A DNA stretch of 64,000 nucleotides from NCBI RefSeq assembly GCF_015644585.1, contig NZ_JADOBI010000002.1:310001-374000 (forward strand). The letters are read 5' to 3'. Made by a program: the position numbers and the translations under genes. Below the pieces are notes generated by a model. It did not search any database and was not told where the DNA came from. It worked only from the letters and a program-made list of their open reading frames with translations. The stretch's first letter is position 1, and each line of letters begins with the position of its first letter. Shown piece by piece: positions 26,875 to 33,864 of the stretch. The DNA comes from Rahnella laticis (GTDB taxonomy: Bacteria > Pseudomonadota > Gammaproteobacteria > Enterobacterales > Enterobacteriaceae).

Positions 26875-27588
26875 ATGTTAATTGGACCTATTGTTAACAG
26901 CGGCGCCATTATCCTCGGCGGCCTGTTAGGGGGCTTTCTTGGCGTAAAAATGCCAGAGCGGTTAAGAACCTCGCTGCCCCAGACCTTTGGTTTATGCTCG
27001 ATGGCGCTCGGCGTCGTGCTGCTGGTGAAAATGCACAGCATGCCGGTGGTGATCCTGTCGGTGATCCTCGGCGCGGCCATCGGGGAACTGTTTTATCTGG
27101 AACGTTACATTGCGCGTCTGGGTAATATGGCGCGCGGGATCGCCTCGCGTTTTGCCCCTGATACCGGCATGGAACAGAGCGTCTTTACCGAAAAATTTGT
27201 CGCGATAATTGTGCTGTTCTGCGCCAGCGGCACCGGTATTATCGGCGCAATGACCGAAGGCATGACGCATGATCCGAATATCCTGTTCGTTAAAGCGATT
27301 ATGGATCTGTTCACGGCGGCTATTTTCGCCACGGTGCTGGGCTATGCGGTGGCGCTGATTTTCATTCCGCAGTGGATTGTGCAATTTCTTATCGCGTCGG
27401 CGGCGGTGTTTATTCTTCCGCTGACCAATGCGCAAATGATGGGGGATTTCACGGCAGCAGGGGGCTTTATTATGCTCGCCGCCGGTTTCCGCATCAGCGG
27501 AATCAAATCCATCGCAGTAGGAAATTTATTACCGGCGTTAATTCTGGTGATGCCCATCTCGCATTACTGGAGCCTCTTTATTCACTGA
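26875..27588 (+). CDS. DUF554 membrane protein
   Basis: A 237-residue inner-membrane protein of the DUF554 family (YdfK/YqgA-like) with about seven spans. The glycine-rich start GPIVNSGAIILGGLLGGFLG and the block FCASGTGIIGAMTEGMTHDP are family marks. No activity has been established. It lies 56 nt after the UbiX-like gene and before a terminator, so it is the third gene of the decarboxylase operon. From that place it could move the acid substrate or the phenolic product across the membrane, but this is inference. Confidence 0.8.
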   Translation: MLIGPIVNSGAIILGGLLGGFLGVKMPERLRTSLPQTFGLCSMALGVVLLVKMHSMPVVILSVILGAAIGELFYLERYIARLGNMARGIASRFAPDTGMEQSVFTEKFVAIIVLFCASGTGIIGAMTEGMTHDPNILFVKAIMDLFTAAIFATVLGYAVALIFIPQWIVQFLIASAAVFILPLTNAQMMGDFTAAGGFIMLAAGFRISGIKSIAVGNLLPALILVMPISHYWSLFIH

Positions 27589-27600
27589 TGAATATCAGCC

Positions 27601-27629
27601 AAAGCCACTTCATTGCGAAGTGGCTTTTT
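27601..27629 (+). terminator. Intrinsic terminator of the decarboxylase operon
   Basis: GCCACTTC (27604-27611) and GAAGTGGC (27617-27624) form an 8-bp stem with a 5-nt loop, followed by five T. Confidence 0.88.
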
Positions 27630-27671
27630 GTATACTGAGCGTGCCACCGCCGCCATGAAAAGAAGGGAATG

Positions 27672-28526
27672 ATGGATCTGAAAAGAATGCGTTACTTCTG
27701 CACCATCGCTGAACAGGGTTCAATCAGCAAAGCTGCGAAAGTGCTGAATATCGCACAGCCTCCGCTCGGAAAACGTCTGCACGAACTCGAAGAAGAAATC
27801 GGTTCGCCCCTGTTTATCCGCACCACCAAACAGATGGTTCTCACCGAAGCCGGACGTTTTCTTTACCGAAAATCCAGTGAAATCCTCAGCCAGGTCAACA
27901 GCGTCACGCGGCAGGCGGTGGATATTGCGTCGCAAAAAAAACGCACCGTGCGTATCGGCGTTTCCTATCTTTATCTGCGCTATTTCAATACGGTATTTCT
28001 CGAGCTTTACCGCAAAAACCCGGACTGGGATCCGAACCTTCTGGTGTCTGAATCCACCTATCTGGAAGAGTTGGTGATGAACAAGGCGCTGGATATGGCG
28101 ATGATTCAGACGCCCGCCGATATCCGTTCTTTCTATGTCCGTGAATTTGAGCCGATCAAACTGGTCGCGGTTGTCTCAACCGAACTGGCCGAAAACCTGC
28201 CCGACCGCATGCTGACTTTCGCTGATTTGTCCGGCTTCCCGCTGATTATGCTGCACCGCATGGGCGGCGAGGGCACCTATGAAGTGCTGCTCAACCGTTT
28301 GTATGAAGAAGTGAAAGATGTGAACGTGATTATGAAAGTGTCCGAGCCGCGGCTGGTGATCGAAATGTTCCGCGACGGCCTTGCGGGTGCCGCGCTGATG
28401 CCGGAATCGGAAGTCGGCGAGAGCAAACATTTCCGCGCGTTTAAAATCGAACAAAAAGAGAAGCTTTTCCGCCCGGCGATCATCACGCTGCATACTGAAA
28501 AAGACTCGTTTTTGCCGGGAGAGTGA
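27672..28526 (+). CDS. LysR-type regulator, probably of the decarboxylase operon
   Basis: A 284-residue LysR-family regulator. The N-terminal helix-turn-helix is MRYFCTIAEQGSISKAAKVL with IAQPPLGKRLHELEEEIGSP, followed by the usual linker helix and a two-lobed effector domain. It lies just downstream of the UbiD/UbiX/DUF554 operon in the same direction, beyond a terminator. LysR genes often sit beside aromatic acid decarboxylase operons and activate them in response to the acid. The second of two adjacent ATG codons (27672) has better spacing from GAAGGG than the first (27669). Confidence 0.85.
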   Translation: MDLKRMRYFCTIAEQGSISKAAKVLNIAQPPLGKRLHELEEEIGSPLFIRTTKQMVLTEAGRFLYRKSSEILSQVNSVTRQAVDIASQKKRTVRIGVSYLYLRYFNTVFLELYRKNPDWDPNLLVSESTYLEELVMNKALDMAMIQTPADIRSFYVREFEPIKLVAVVSTELAENLPDRMLTFADLSGFPLIMLHRMGGEGTYEVLLNRLYEEVKDVNVIMKVSEPRLVIEMFRDGLAGAALMPESEVGESKHFRAFKIEQKEKLFRPAIITLHTEKDSFLPGE

Positions 28527-28570
28527 TCTTTGTCATGAGCAGGCGAGGTGAACTATAATCAGCCTTCTCA

Positions 28571-28625
28571 TGCTGACTGGACGACCAGAGACTCAGCTTA
28601 ATTTTTCGGGGACGACCCTGACTGT
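28571..28625 (+). ncRNA. Guanidine-II riboswitch (mini-ykkC)
   Basis: Two short hairpins carry the same ACGA loop: CTGG-ACGA-CCAG (28577-28588) and CGGGG-ACGA-CCCTG (28607-28620). They are joined by an 18-nt linker and followed by the ribosome-binding site of sugE. Twin hairpins with ACGR loops define the guanidine-II class, in which two guanidinium ions bind the paired loops and free the ribosome-binding site. The gene downstream, a guanidinium exporter, is the standard target. Seen directly; binding not tested. Confidence 0.9.
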
Positions 28626-28643
28626 TATTCCTGAGGATGTTTT

Positions 28644-28964
28644 ATGGCCTGGCTTTATCTGTTTTTAGCCGGAATTTTCGAAGTTGTCTGGTCGACCGCA
28701 ATGAAAGAATCCCACGGATTCACCCGCCTCGTTCCCAGCCTGATCACGGCATTTTTCATGCTGCTCAGCGTCGTATTACTGGCGATCGCCATGAAAACCC
28801 TGCCGCTCGGCACGTCGTACACCGTCTGGGTCGGCATCGGCGCTATCGGCGCATTCATTCTGGGTGTCACGATGTTCGGCGAAAGCCTTAATCCGCTACG
28901 TGTGATAGCTGTTTTGCTGATTTTCGCAGGGGTCATTCTGCTGAAGGTGGCTACGAAAGAGTGA
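28644..28964 (+). CDS. sugE: SugE/Gdx guanidinium exporter, small multidrug resistance family
   Basis: A 106-residue protein with four membrane spans that exports guanidinium in exchange for protons and can also pass some quaternary ammonium compounds. The N-terminus MAWLYLFLAGIFEVVWSTAM has the essential Glu of span 1 near residue 13, and the later LGTSYTVWVGIGAIGAFILG is the Gdx signature. GAGGA precedes the ATG. A guanidine-II riboswitch directly upstream supports the guanidinium role over a general drug pump. A terminator follows, so the gene is expressed on its own. Confidence 0.95.
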   Translation: MAWLYLFLAGIFEVVWSTAMKESHGFTRLVPSLITAFFMLLSVVLLAIAMKTLPLGTSYTVWVGIGAIGAFILGVTMFGESLNPLRVIAVLLIFAGVILLKVATKE

Positions 28965-28987
28965 CGGGGTAAAACTCCAGATACAAC

Positions 28988-29016
28988 AAAGCCGCTCTGT
29001 AACAGGAGCGGCTTTT
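28988..29016. terminator. Intrinsic terminator after sugE
   Basis: GCCGCTC (28991-28997) and GAGCGGC (29006-29012) form a stem flanked by AAA and TTTT, so it can stop transcription from both sugE and the convergent small gene. Confidence 0.85.
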
Positions 29017-29042
29017 GTTCTTAAAACGCAGACTTCAGCAAA

Positions 29043-29264
29043 TCATTTGTACAATACAGCAGTGCCGTGAATGCGGTTCTGACCACCGGCTTCGATAATT
29101 TTATAAGAGGTTGCACCGGCGGCAGCGGCTTTAGCGGCGAAGGTGGATTCCAGACCATCCAGTGTGTTGTCGGAGGCGGTAACAGTACCTATTTGTGCGG
29201 CGAAACTGCCAAAAGAAACGGTGGCGAGTGCTGCTGCGATAACGAAAGTTTTGATGGTTTTCAT
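29043..29264 (-). CDS. DUF1471 small periplasmic protein (YhcN/BhsA type)
   Basis: A 73-residue secreted protein. The signal peptide ends near GSFA/AQIG. The mature part (GTVTASDNTLDGLESTFAAK, GATSYKIIEAGG, HGTAVLYK) is a typical DUF1471 domain, as in BhsA, McbA, YahO and YhcN. Members of this family are induced by stress such as acid, peroxide or chlorine and affect biofilm and envelope properties, but most have no known biochemical activity. It has its own promoter region to the right, and a bidirectional terminator lies downstream. Confidence 0.85.
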   Translation of the reverse strand: MKTIKTFVIAAALATVSFGSFAAQIGTVTASDNTLDGLESTFAAKAAAAGATSYKIIEAGGQNRIHGTAVLYK

Positions 29265-29543
29265 GATGTCATTCCTTCTCAGTGTTTGTTGGGTGAAGGC
29301 GGCTGCCTTCGATGAGAAGAAGAATAGCGCCGCGGGCTCCGGAAGAATAGCGGAGTGATTTGCTGATAATGGTCAAAATATTTGAATAATTCACCTCGTA
29401 TGCAATTTTCTCTTTTCGGAGGATTCTCTTTCAGTCCGTCCGCCATTAGCCGTTATCACATGCCGTGTTCTGGCATACTTTTGTAAAAACCACGGACGTA
29501 TGTAAATGAGCCGGGAAACGCAGTTCCCCAGGGGAGGTAATTG

Positions 29544-30755
29544 ATGGCGACGGAATATTATCTGCTCAGGCAGCTCGAAATGATGATGGCTGATCCTGAG
29601 AACTGGGATTACAGCTATTCAAACGAAACGGATCCGCGAAAAAGGCTGGAGTGCCTGACGCGTCATTACAACGGCCATATCCGCCAGCGTGCGGTCTTGT
29701 CTCTGGGGCTGATGAAAGAGGGCGAAGCGCTGCCTTCAATCATTAAGCGGGTGAATGACTGGGTCAGTCAGGTGCGCGATGCCGCCCGCCAAAGCATCCG
29801 GCAATTTATGACTCCCGAAAGTGCCGGTTGGCTTGTGGAATGTTTGCCGGATTTCTACGCCTTGCTCAACACCCGGCGCGATAACCATGCTCTGCTGGTT
29901 GATGAGATTGTCAGTTTTCTCGCCCGCCCGGAACATTGTGCGGCGTTGATGACCGGATTAGCCTCACCGCAAAAAGACGTGGCACGGCACGCGCTGGCGC
30001 TTTTACTGGAACATCATCTGCTGGCGGTGGATGTTATTTTTGAAAGTACGCGCAGACATAAAAATGCCGCCGTCAGGCTGGCCGCGGCGCGTGCATTACT
30101 GGCACAGCCTGAACTGGTCACACAGGAAAGGCTGCTTACGTTGTTAAAGGATCGCTACGCGCCGGTCAAACAGGCGGCGCTGACTCACGTTACTGATAAG
30201 GCGAGAGACGTGCCGGTTTCGTTGTTGCTTGAGTTGCTGTGCGACAGAAATGAAGTGGTACGCAAACGTGCTGCGAAATTACTGATTGCGCGCGGGCAAC
30301 CGGTACTTGCGCACTATCTTTCAATCTTCAGCGATGAAAACCAGAAATTACCCCGGCGGCGCATCGCTCTCTCAGGGCTGGACGAGCAGAAATACGAAAA
30401 TGTCCTGGCGCTGGCGGCGGATTGCCTTAAAAGCAGCAATAAGGCGCTCTGTAAAACGGCGTTGCAAATCACGGTCCACCGTTTGCAGGAAAATGCCCGC
30501 GAAGTGTTGCTTGAGGCGATGGCGCATCCGGCATATCCGGTGGCGATATTTGCCTTCCGCAACTTTGTAAAACTGAAACTGTATATCCGGTTGAGCGATA
30601 TTCAGCAAAATCAGCTGGTTGCGCCCTCAGTAAAACATCAGCGTCTGTATTTTTCGTTGGCTGCCCGGCTTAACCGGTCGGACAGATTGCAATTTTTGCT
30701 GATGAATGCGGATAACGCGGATGCGGCATTACTGCGTCAGATGCTGGCGCAATAA
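29544..30755 (+). CDS. HEAT-repeat protein, unknown function
   Basis: A 403-residue soluble protein built largely of HEAT-like helical repeats. Repeated units include LECLTRHYNGHIRQRAVLSL, PSIIKRVNDWVSQVRDAARQ, LAAARALLAQPELVTQ and LLLELLCDRNEVVRKRAAKL. Such solenoids bind proteins or cofactors, and there is no enzyme motif. No signal peptide is present, so it is probably cytoplasmic. GGGGAGG lies 6 nt before the ATG at 29544. It stands alone and ends at a strong terminator. A partner cannot be named from the context. Confidence 0.7.
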   Translation: MATEYYLLRQLEMMMADPENWDYSYSNETDPRKRLECLTRHYNGHIRQRAVLSLGLMKEGEALPSIIKRVNDWVSQVRDAARQSIRQFMTPESAGWLVECLPDFYALLNTRRDNHALLVDEIVSFLARPEHCAALMTGLASPQKDVARHALALLLEHHLLAVDVIFESTRRHKNAAVRLAAARALLAQPELVTQERLLTLLKDRYAPVKQAALTHVTDKARDVPVSLLLELLCDRNEVVRKRAAKLLIARGQPVLAHYLSIFSDENQKLPRRRIALSGLDEQKYENVLALAADCLKSSNKALCKTALQITVHRLQENAREVLLEAMAHPAYPVAIFAFRNFVKLKLYIRLSDIQQNQLVAPSVKHQRLYFSLAARLNRSDRLQFLLMNADNADAALLRQMLAQ

Positions 30756-30762
30756 ATAACAG

Positions 30763-30789
30763 ATGCCCCGTTTCCGGGGCATTTTTTTT
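30763..30789 (+). terminator. Intrinsic terminator after the HEAT-repeat gene
   Basis: ATGCCCCG and CGGGGCAT form an 8-bp stem with a 4-nt loop, followed by seven T. It overlaps the last bases of the convergent chuY gene. Confidence 0.88.
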
Positions 30790-31411
30790 AAAACCTTTCG
30801 CCTTCCAGCGAGGCATCACACAGCGCGTACACCTCGCCCCAGCCTGCGCCGGTGGCCAGTAGCTGGCGGATGTGCAGGGCAACGTCGGCGCGGCGGACGC
30901 GGCCATGCGCTTCGGTTTCGATAAGGTGCGCTTTGCCGGTGGCTTCGCCGTTCATCAGGCCACCCGGACGCAGAATGCACCACGCCAGCGTGCTGGTTTG
31001 CAGCCAGCTTTCCGCCAGTGATTTCTCACGGACCGCCTGCCCGAACGCCTGTTTTGCGCGGTCGGATAAGGTCGGCCAGCTGTTGCCGCAGCCAATCGAC
31101 GTCACCAGCAACATCTGGCGGATCCCGGTTTTTTCAGCGGTATCCACAATCAGCCGGTTAGCGGTGTAATCGGAGAGTTTTCCGCCCAGCGTGGACACGA
31201 TCTGCGCCTCCGCCCCGGCCATCTGGCAGGCATGCAAGACATCTTCCGGGTTCAGCGCGTCGCCGGTAATTACGGTGACGCCCGCCGCGCGCAACGTTTC
31301 TGCCTGTTCAGGGTTACGGATAAGCGCCACAACCGGGCGCTCCTGTGCGGAAAGGGCGACTAGTTCAGCCCCGACGCCGCTGCCAGCGCCAAAAATCAGC
31401 AAAGTATTCAA
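30788..31411 (-). CDS. chuY: ChuY-like NAD(P)H-dependent anaerobilin reductase
   Basis: A 207-residue Rossmann-fold protein. The nucleotide-binding start is LLIFGAGSGVGAELVALS, and VTGD/SIGCGNSW-type blocks follow, as in the NAD(P)-binding atypical short-chain dehydrogenases. It is the last gene of a chuW-chuX-chuY set. In E. coli O157:H7, ChuY reduces anaerobilin, the linear tetrapyrrole made by ChuW from haem without oxygen. The ATG overlaps the stop of chuX by 4 nt. The family assignment rests on the fold and the operon rather than on a unique motif. Confidence 0.72.
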   Translation of the reverse strand: MNTLLIFGAGSGVGAELVALSAQERPVVALIRNPEQAETLRAAGVTVITGDALNPEDVLHACQMAGAEAQIVSTLGGKLSDYTANRLIVDTAEKTGIRQMLLVTSIGCGNSWPTLSDRAKQAFGQAVREKSLAESWLQTSTLAWCILRPGGLMNGEATGKAHLIETEAHGRVRRADVALHIRQLLATGAGWGEVYALCDASLEGERF

Positions 31412-31929
31412 GGGTGTTTCTCTCTCTCGGCCAGAAGGGCAGGAAGGGCGCGAAATGCATTCAGCTGATCACTCAGAAGCTGGCGATGGCTGTCACGCCC
31501 GACGAAAACCTTGAGCATCGCATAACCGGAAGCGTTTAAAAACCAGACACTTGCTGTGCTCATTCCCATAAATAGCCGTTCTACCAGCGCGATTTGCTGG
31601 CAATTTGTTGCGCGGATATGCCCGCTCATTCCCTGTTTACCGCGCAGGTTGAAATATCCGTGGCGATGCGTGCCGGTGGGCAATGCGCCATGGAATTCGA
31701 GGATCAGATCTTCATTATTCACCAGCGTCGTGACGTCGCCCCATTCCGTGATGTTGTCCCACACCGCGTCGAACTGGCTGCCGGAAAACAGGTGGCTTTC
31801 GGGTAAATGCCGGATCACCGTCAGCGGCGTCACGCCATATTCGCAGGCAATATCTTCAACAGTGCCGTCAGGCTGAGTGGAGAGAAAGTCGGTCAGTTTT
31901 TGCAGGTTATCCGTGTGCATGGCTGTCAT
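31408..31929 (-). CDS. hutX: HutX/ChuX cytoplasmic haem carrier
   Basis: A 173-residue cytoplasmic haem-binding protein of the HutX/ChuX family, which receives imported haem and hands it to the degradation enzyme. Recognisable stretches are VEDIACEYGVTPLTVIRHLP near the N-terminus and GKQGMSGHIRATNCQQIALV and GMSTASVWFLNASGYAMLKV in the core. It overlaps the 3' end of hutW by 23 bp and chuY by 4 bp, so all three genes are translated from one message. The outermost ATG (31929) was kept; a second lies three codons in. Confidence 0.9.
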   Translation of the reverse strand: MTAMHTDNLQKLTDFLSTQPDGTVEDIACEYGVTPLTVIRHLPESHLFSGSQFDAVWDNITEWGDVTTLVNNEDLILEFHGALPTGTHRHGYFNLRGKQGMSGHIRATNCQQIALVERLFMGMSTASVWFLNASGYAMLKVFVGRDSHRQLLSDQLNAFRALPALLAEREKHP

Positions 31930-33232
31930 TCCGTAAGGTCAGTTGAGGAACCAGAATTTGCAGGGCCTGCAGCATATTGCTGGCCCAGAAACGTCCGGCG
32001 GGAGTGAGGTTAAAACGCGGGCCGTCGCTGTGCATCAGGCCGCACTGTTGCCACTGTTGCAGCAACGGTTCTATCGGGAACGGATCTTCGACGATGCGGC
32101 TCAGATCATAACGTCCGGCTTCGATGCCGCCCTGTAAATCCAGCCGCCAGCGATGTTCACCGGTGGTCGCGGCGGTCATCATCATGATCGGTTTTTGTCC
32201 GGCGTCGAGCAGCTGATAATAAGCGTCCAGGCTGCGCATCGTCATGTATGACTGGCCGTCAAGGTTGCCGCCCGCGCCGCTGCCGAAGGCCAGACAGTCC
32301 GCGCCTTTTTTGATCAGCAGGTTATAGAGGTTGCGCTCGCGTGTGGTGCGCGCCCAGTGACTGTTGCTGATCTGGTGCCAGCCGTCACGCGCCAGAAACG
32401 CTTCGCCTTCCAGATAGAAATCGCGACGCATGCTGACATCCGGCAGGGTCACCCGGTTGTTCTCAACGGCTTTGCCCAAGGGCGTGGTTGGCAACAGATT
32501 CAGCGCGTAGAGATCGACACCGTCCAGCGGCAGATCGCGGACAATCTGTAAATCTTCCAGCCACGACGCGCGGGTCTGTTCCGGCAGGCCAAACATCAGG
32601 TCACAAACCACCGCCGCGCGGTCACGTTCGCCCAGCTTGCGCAGAAAATTAATGGCTTCGTCGCGGCTGGCGCGGCGACCCATACGCTGACGGATACGCG
32701 TGTCGAACGTCTGAATGCCGACAGAAAAACGGTTAGCGCCCGCGTCCAGACAGGTATCAATGCGTTCGTCATCAAAATTCAGGATGCGGCCTTCCACCGT
32801 GATTTCGCAATCCGGTGCCAGCGGCAAACTGCGGCGCAGGGTCACAATAATCCGGTGTAACTGCCGGGCGCTGAGCGCGGTCGGTGTACCGCCACCAAAA
32901 TAGACGGCGTGGATTGGCGCAGACTGATGCAGCGGTGAGCTGGCTTCCTGCTCGATTTCGCGGATCAGGTAATCGCAGTATTGTTCGGTGGCCTCCGCTT
33001 CCAGCTTGTTCTGGTAGAACCCGCAAAATTTGCAGTGCGTCGCGCAAAAAGGGATATGCAAATAGACCAGACGTTTATTCGCAGGCAGCGTTTTCTGACA
33101 AAGCGCCTGCCATTGTGCGGGAACCTCCTGCGGAGGAACGGGTTGCTGCGGCCGCCAGGGCATAACCGCCCAGCGATCCGGGAACGGCAGGCCCTGATCG
33201 GCGGCATAAAAGCGCGTGAGGTCTAAGCTCAT
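31907..33232 (-). CDS. hutW: HutW/ChuW radical SAM haem-degrading methyltransferase
   Basis: A 441-residue radical S-adenosylmethionine protein of the HemN-like group. The iron-sulphur motif CATHCKFC (CxxxCxxC, about residues 62-69) lies in LVYLHIPFCATHCKFCGFY, and the SAM-binding VYFGGGTPTALS follows. E. coli O157 ChuW opens haem without oxygen and releases iron. A C-terminal winged-helix-like domain ends the protein. It is the first gene of hutW-hutX-chuY and sits behind a near-consensus Fur box, so it is iron-repressed. It is not HemN: it is encoded with haem-use genes. Confidence 0.9.
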   Translation of the reverse strand: MSLDLTRFYAADQGLPFPDRWAVMPWRPQQPVPPQEVPAQWQALCQKTLPANKRLVYLHIPFCATHCKFCGFYQNKLEAEATEQYCDYLIREIEQEASSPLHQSAPIHAVYFGGGTPTALSARQLHRIIVTLRRSLPLAPDCEITVEGRILNFDDERIDTCLDAGANRFSVGIQTFDTRIRQRMGRRASRDEAINFLRKLGERDRAAVVCDLMFGLPEQTRASWLEDLQIVRDLPLDGVDLYALNLLPTTPLGKAVENNRVTLPDVSMRRDFYLEGEAFLARDGWHQISNSHWARTTRERNLYNLLIKKGADCLAFGSGAGGNLDGQSYMTMRSLDAYYQLLDAGQKPIMMMTAATTGEHRWRLDLQGGIEAGRYDLSRIVEDPFPIEPLLQQWQQCGLMHSDGPRFNLTPAGRFWASNMLQALQILVPQLTLRNDSHAHG

Positions 33233-33278
33233 AAGGGTCTTCTTCTCCTGAAGAAACAGTCATTATCGCCCATTAAAC

Positions 33279-33297
33279 GATAATGATTATCATTCGA
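33279..33297. promoter_or_regulatory. Fur box upstream of hutW
   Basis: GATAATGATTATCATTCGA matches the 19-bp Fur consensus at about 15 positions, with both inner hexamers intact. It lies about 50 bp upstream of the hutW start and predicts repression by Fur-Fe(II) when iron is plentiful. Confidence 0.85.
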
Positions 33298-33864
33298 TCA
33301 AACCCAACCCGCGCCTTTGATGATCTGTATCAAATTAAGAATTGTGAGGATTTTGCTAAGAAAATCAGGTGGCCGCCTGAGATTGTCCCTGTCCTGCGGG
33401 TGACGCCAACGTGACCAGGCGAGCCTGAGCCGTGTATTTTTCAGATAATTTAATAATGACCAGTTATGGAAATAGCTATTTTCACACTGTATCTATCATC
33501 CGGATGATCAGAGTTTTCAAAACGTATTAAAAAATAATCTTAAATTAAATTGCCAGTGGTTTTTATTTCGCGTGATGAAATGTATGATGTGTGATTAATG
33601 TTATGGGATTATTTTTTATGGCGAATAAAATAACCCTAAAAATAGATGGCTTATTCCTTTTATTTGAATTTATCGTGTTGATTTTAATGAGTTTTATTAT
33701 TTAAAATAAATAAAGTCCGTATCCGTATACTTTGCCAGTCAAGATTGAACCTTTGTATTTTATTGTGAATAATTGATTTTGAAGTCGTGGTGGGGAATAA
33801 GCCGTTAGCGGGTTTTTCATGTCGCTAAGGTTTCTACTCAATTATTCAAATTAAAGGATTACAA
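33298..33864. other. Long AT-rich intergenic region before the autotransporter
   Basis: About 570 bp with no gene I can support. It should hold the autotransporter promoter and possibly a long leader. A 28-codon frame at 33618-33704 encodes a hydrophobic peptide but has no ribosome-binding site. AAAGGA stands 7-8 nt before the autotransporter ATG. Confidence 0.5.
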
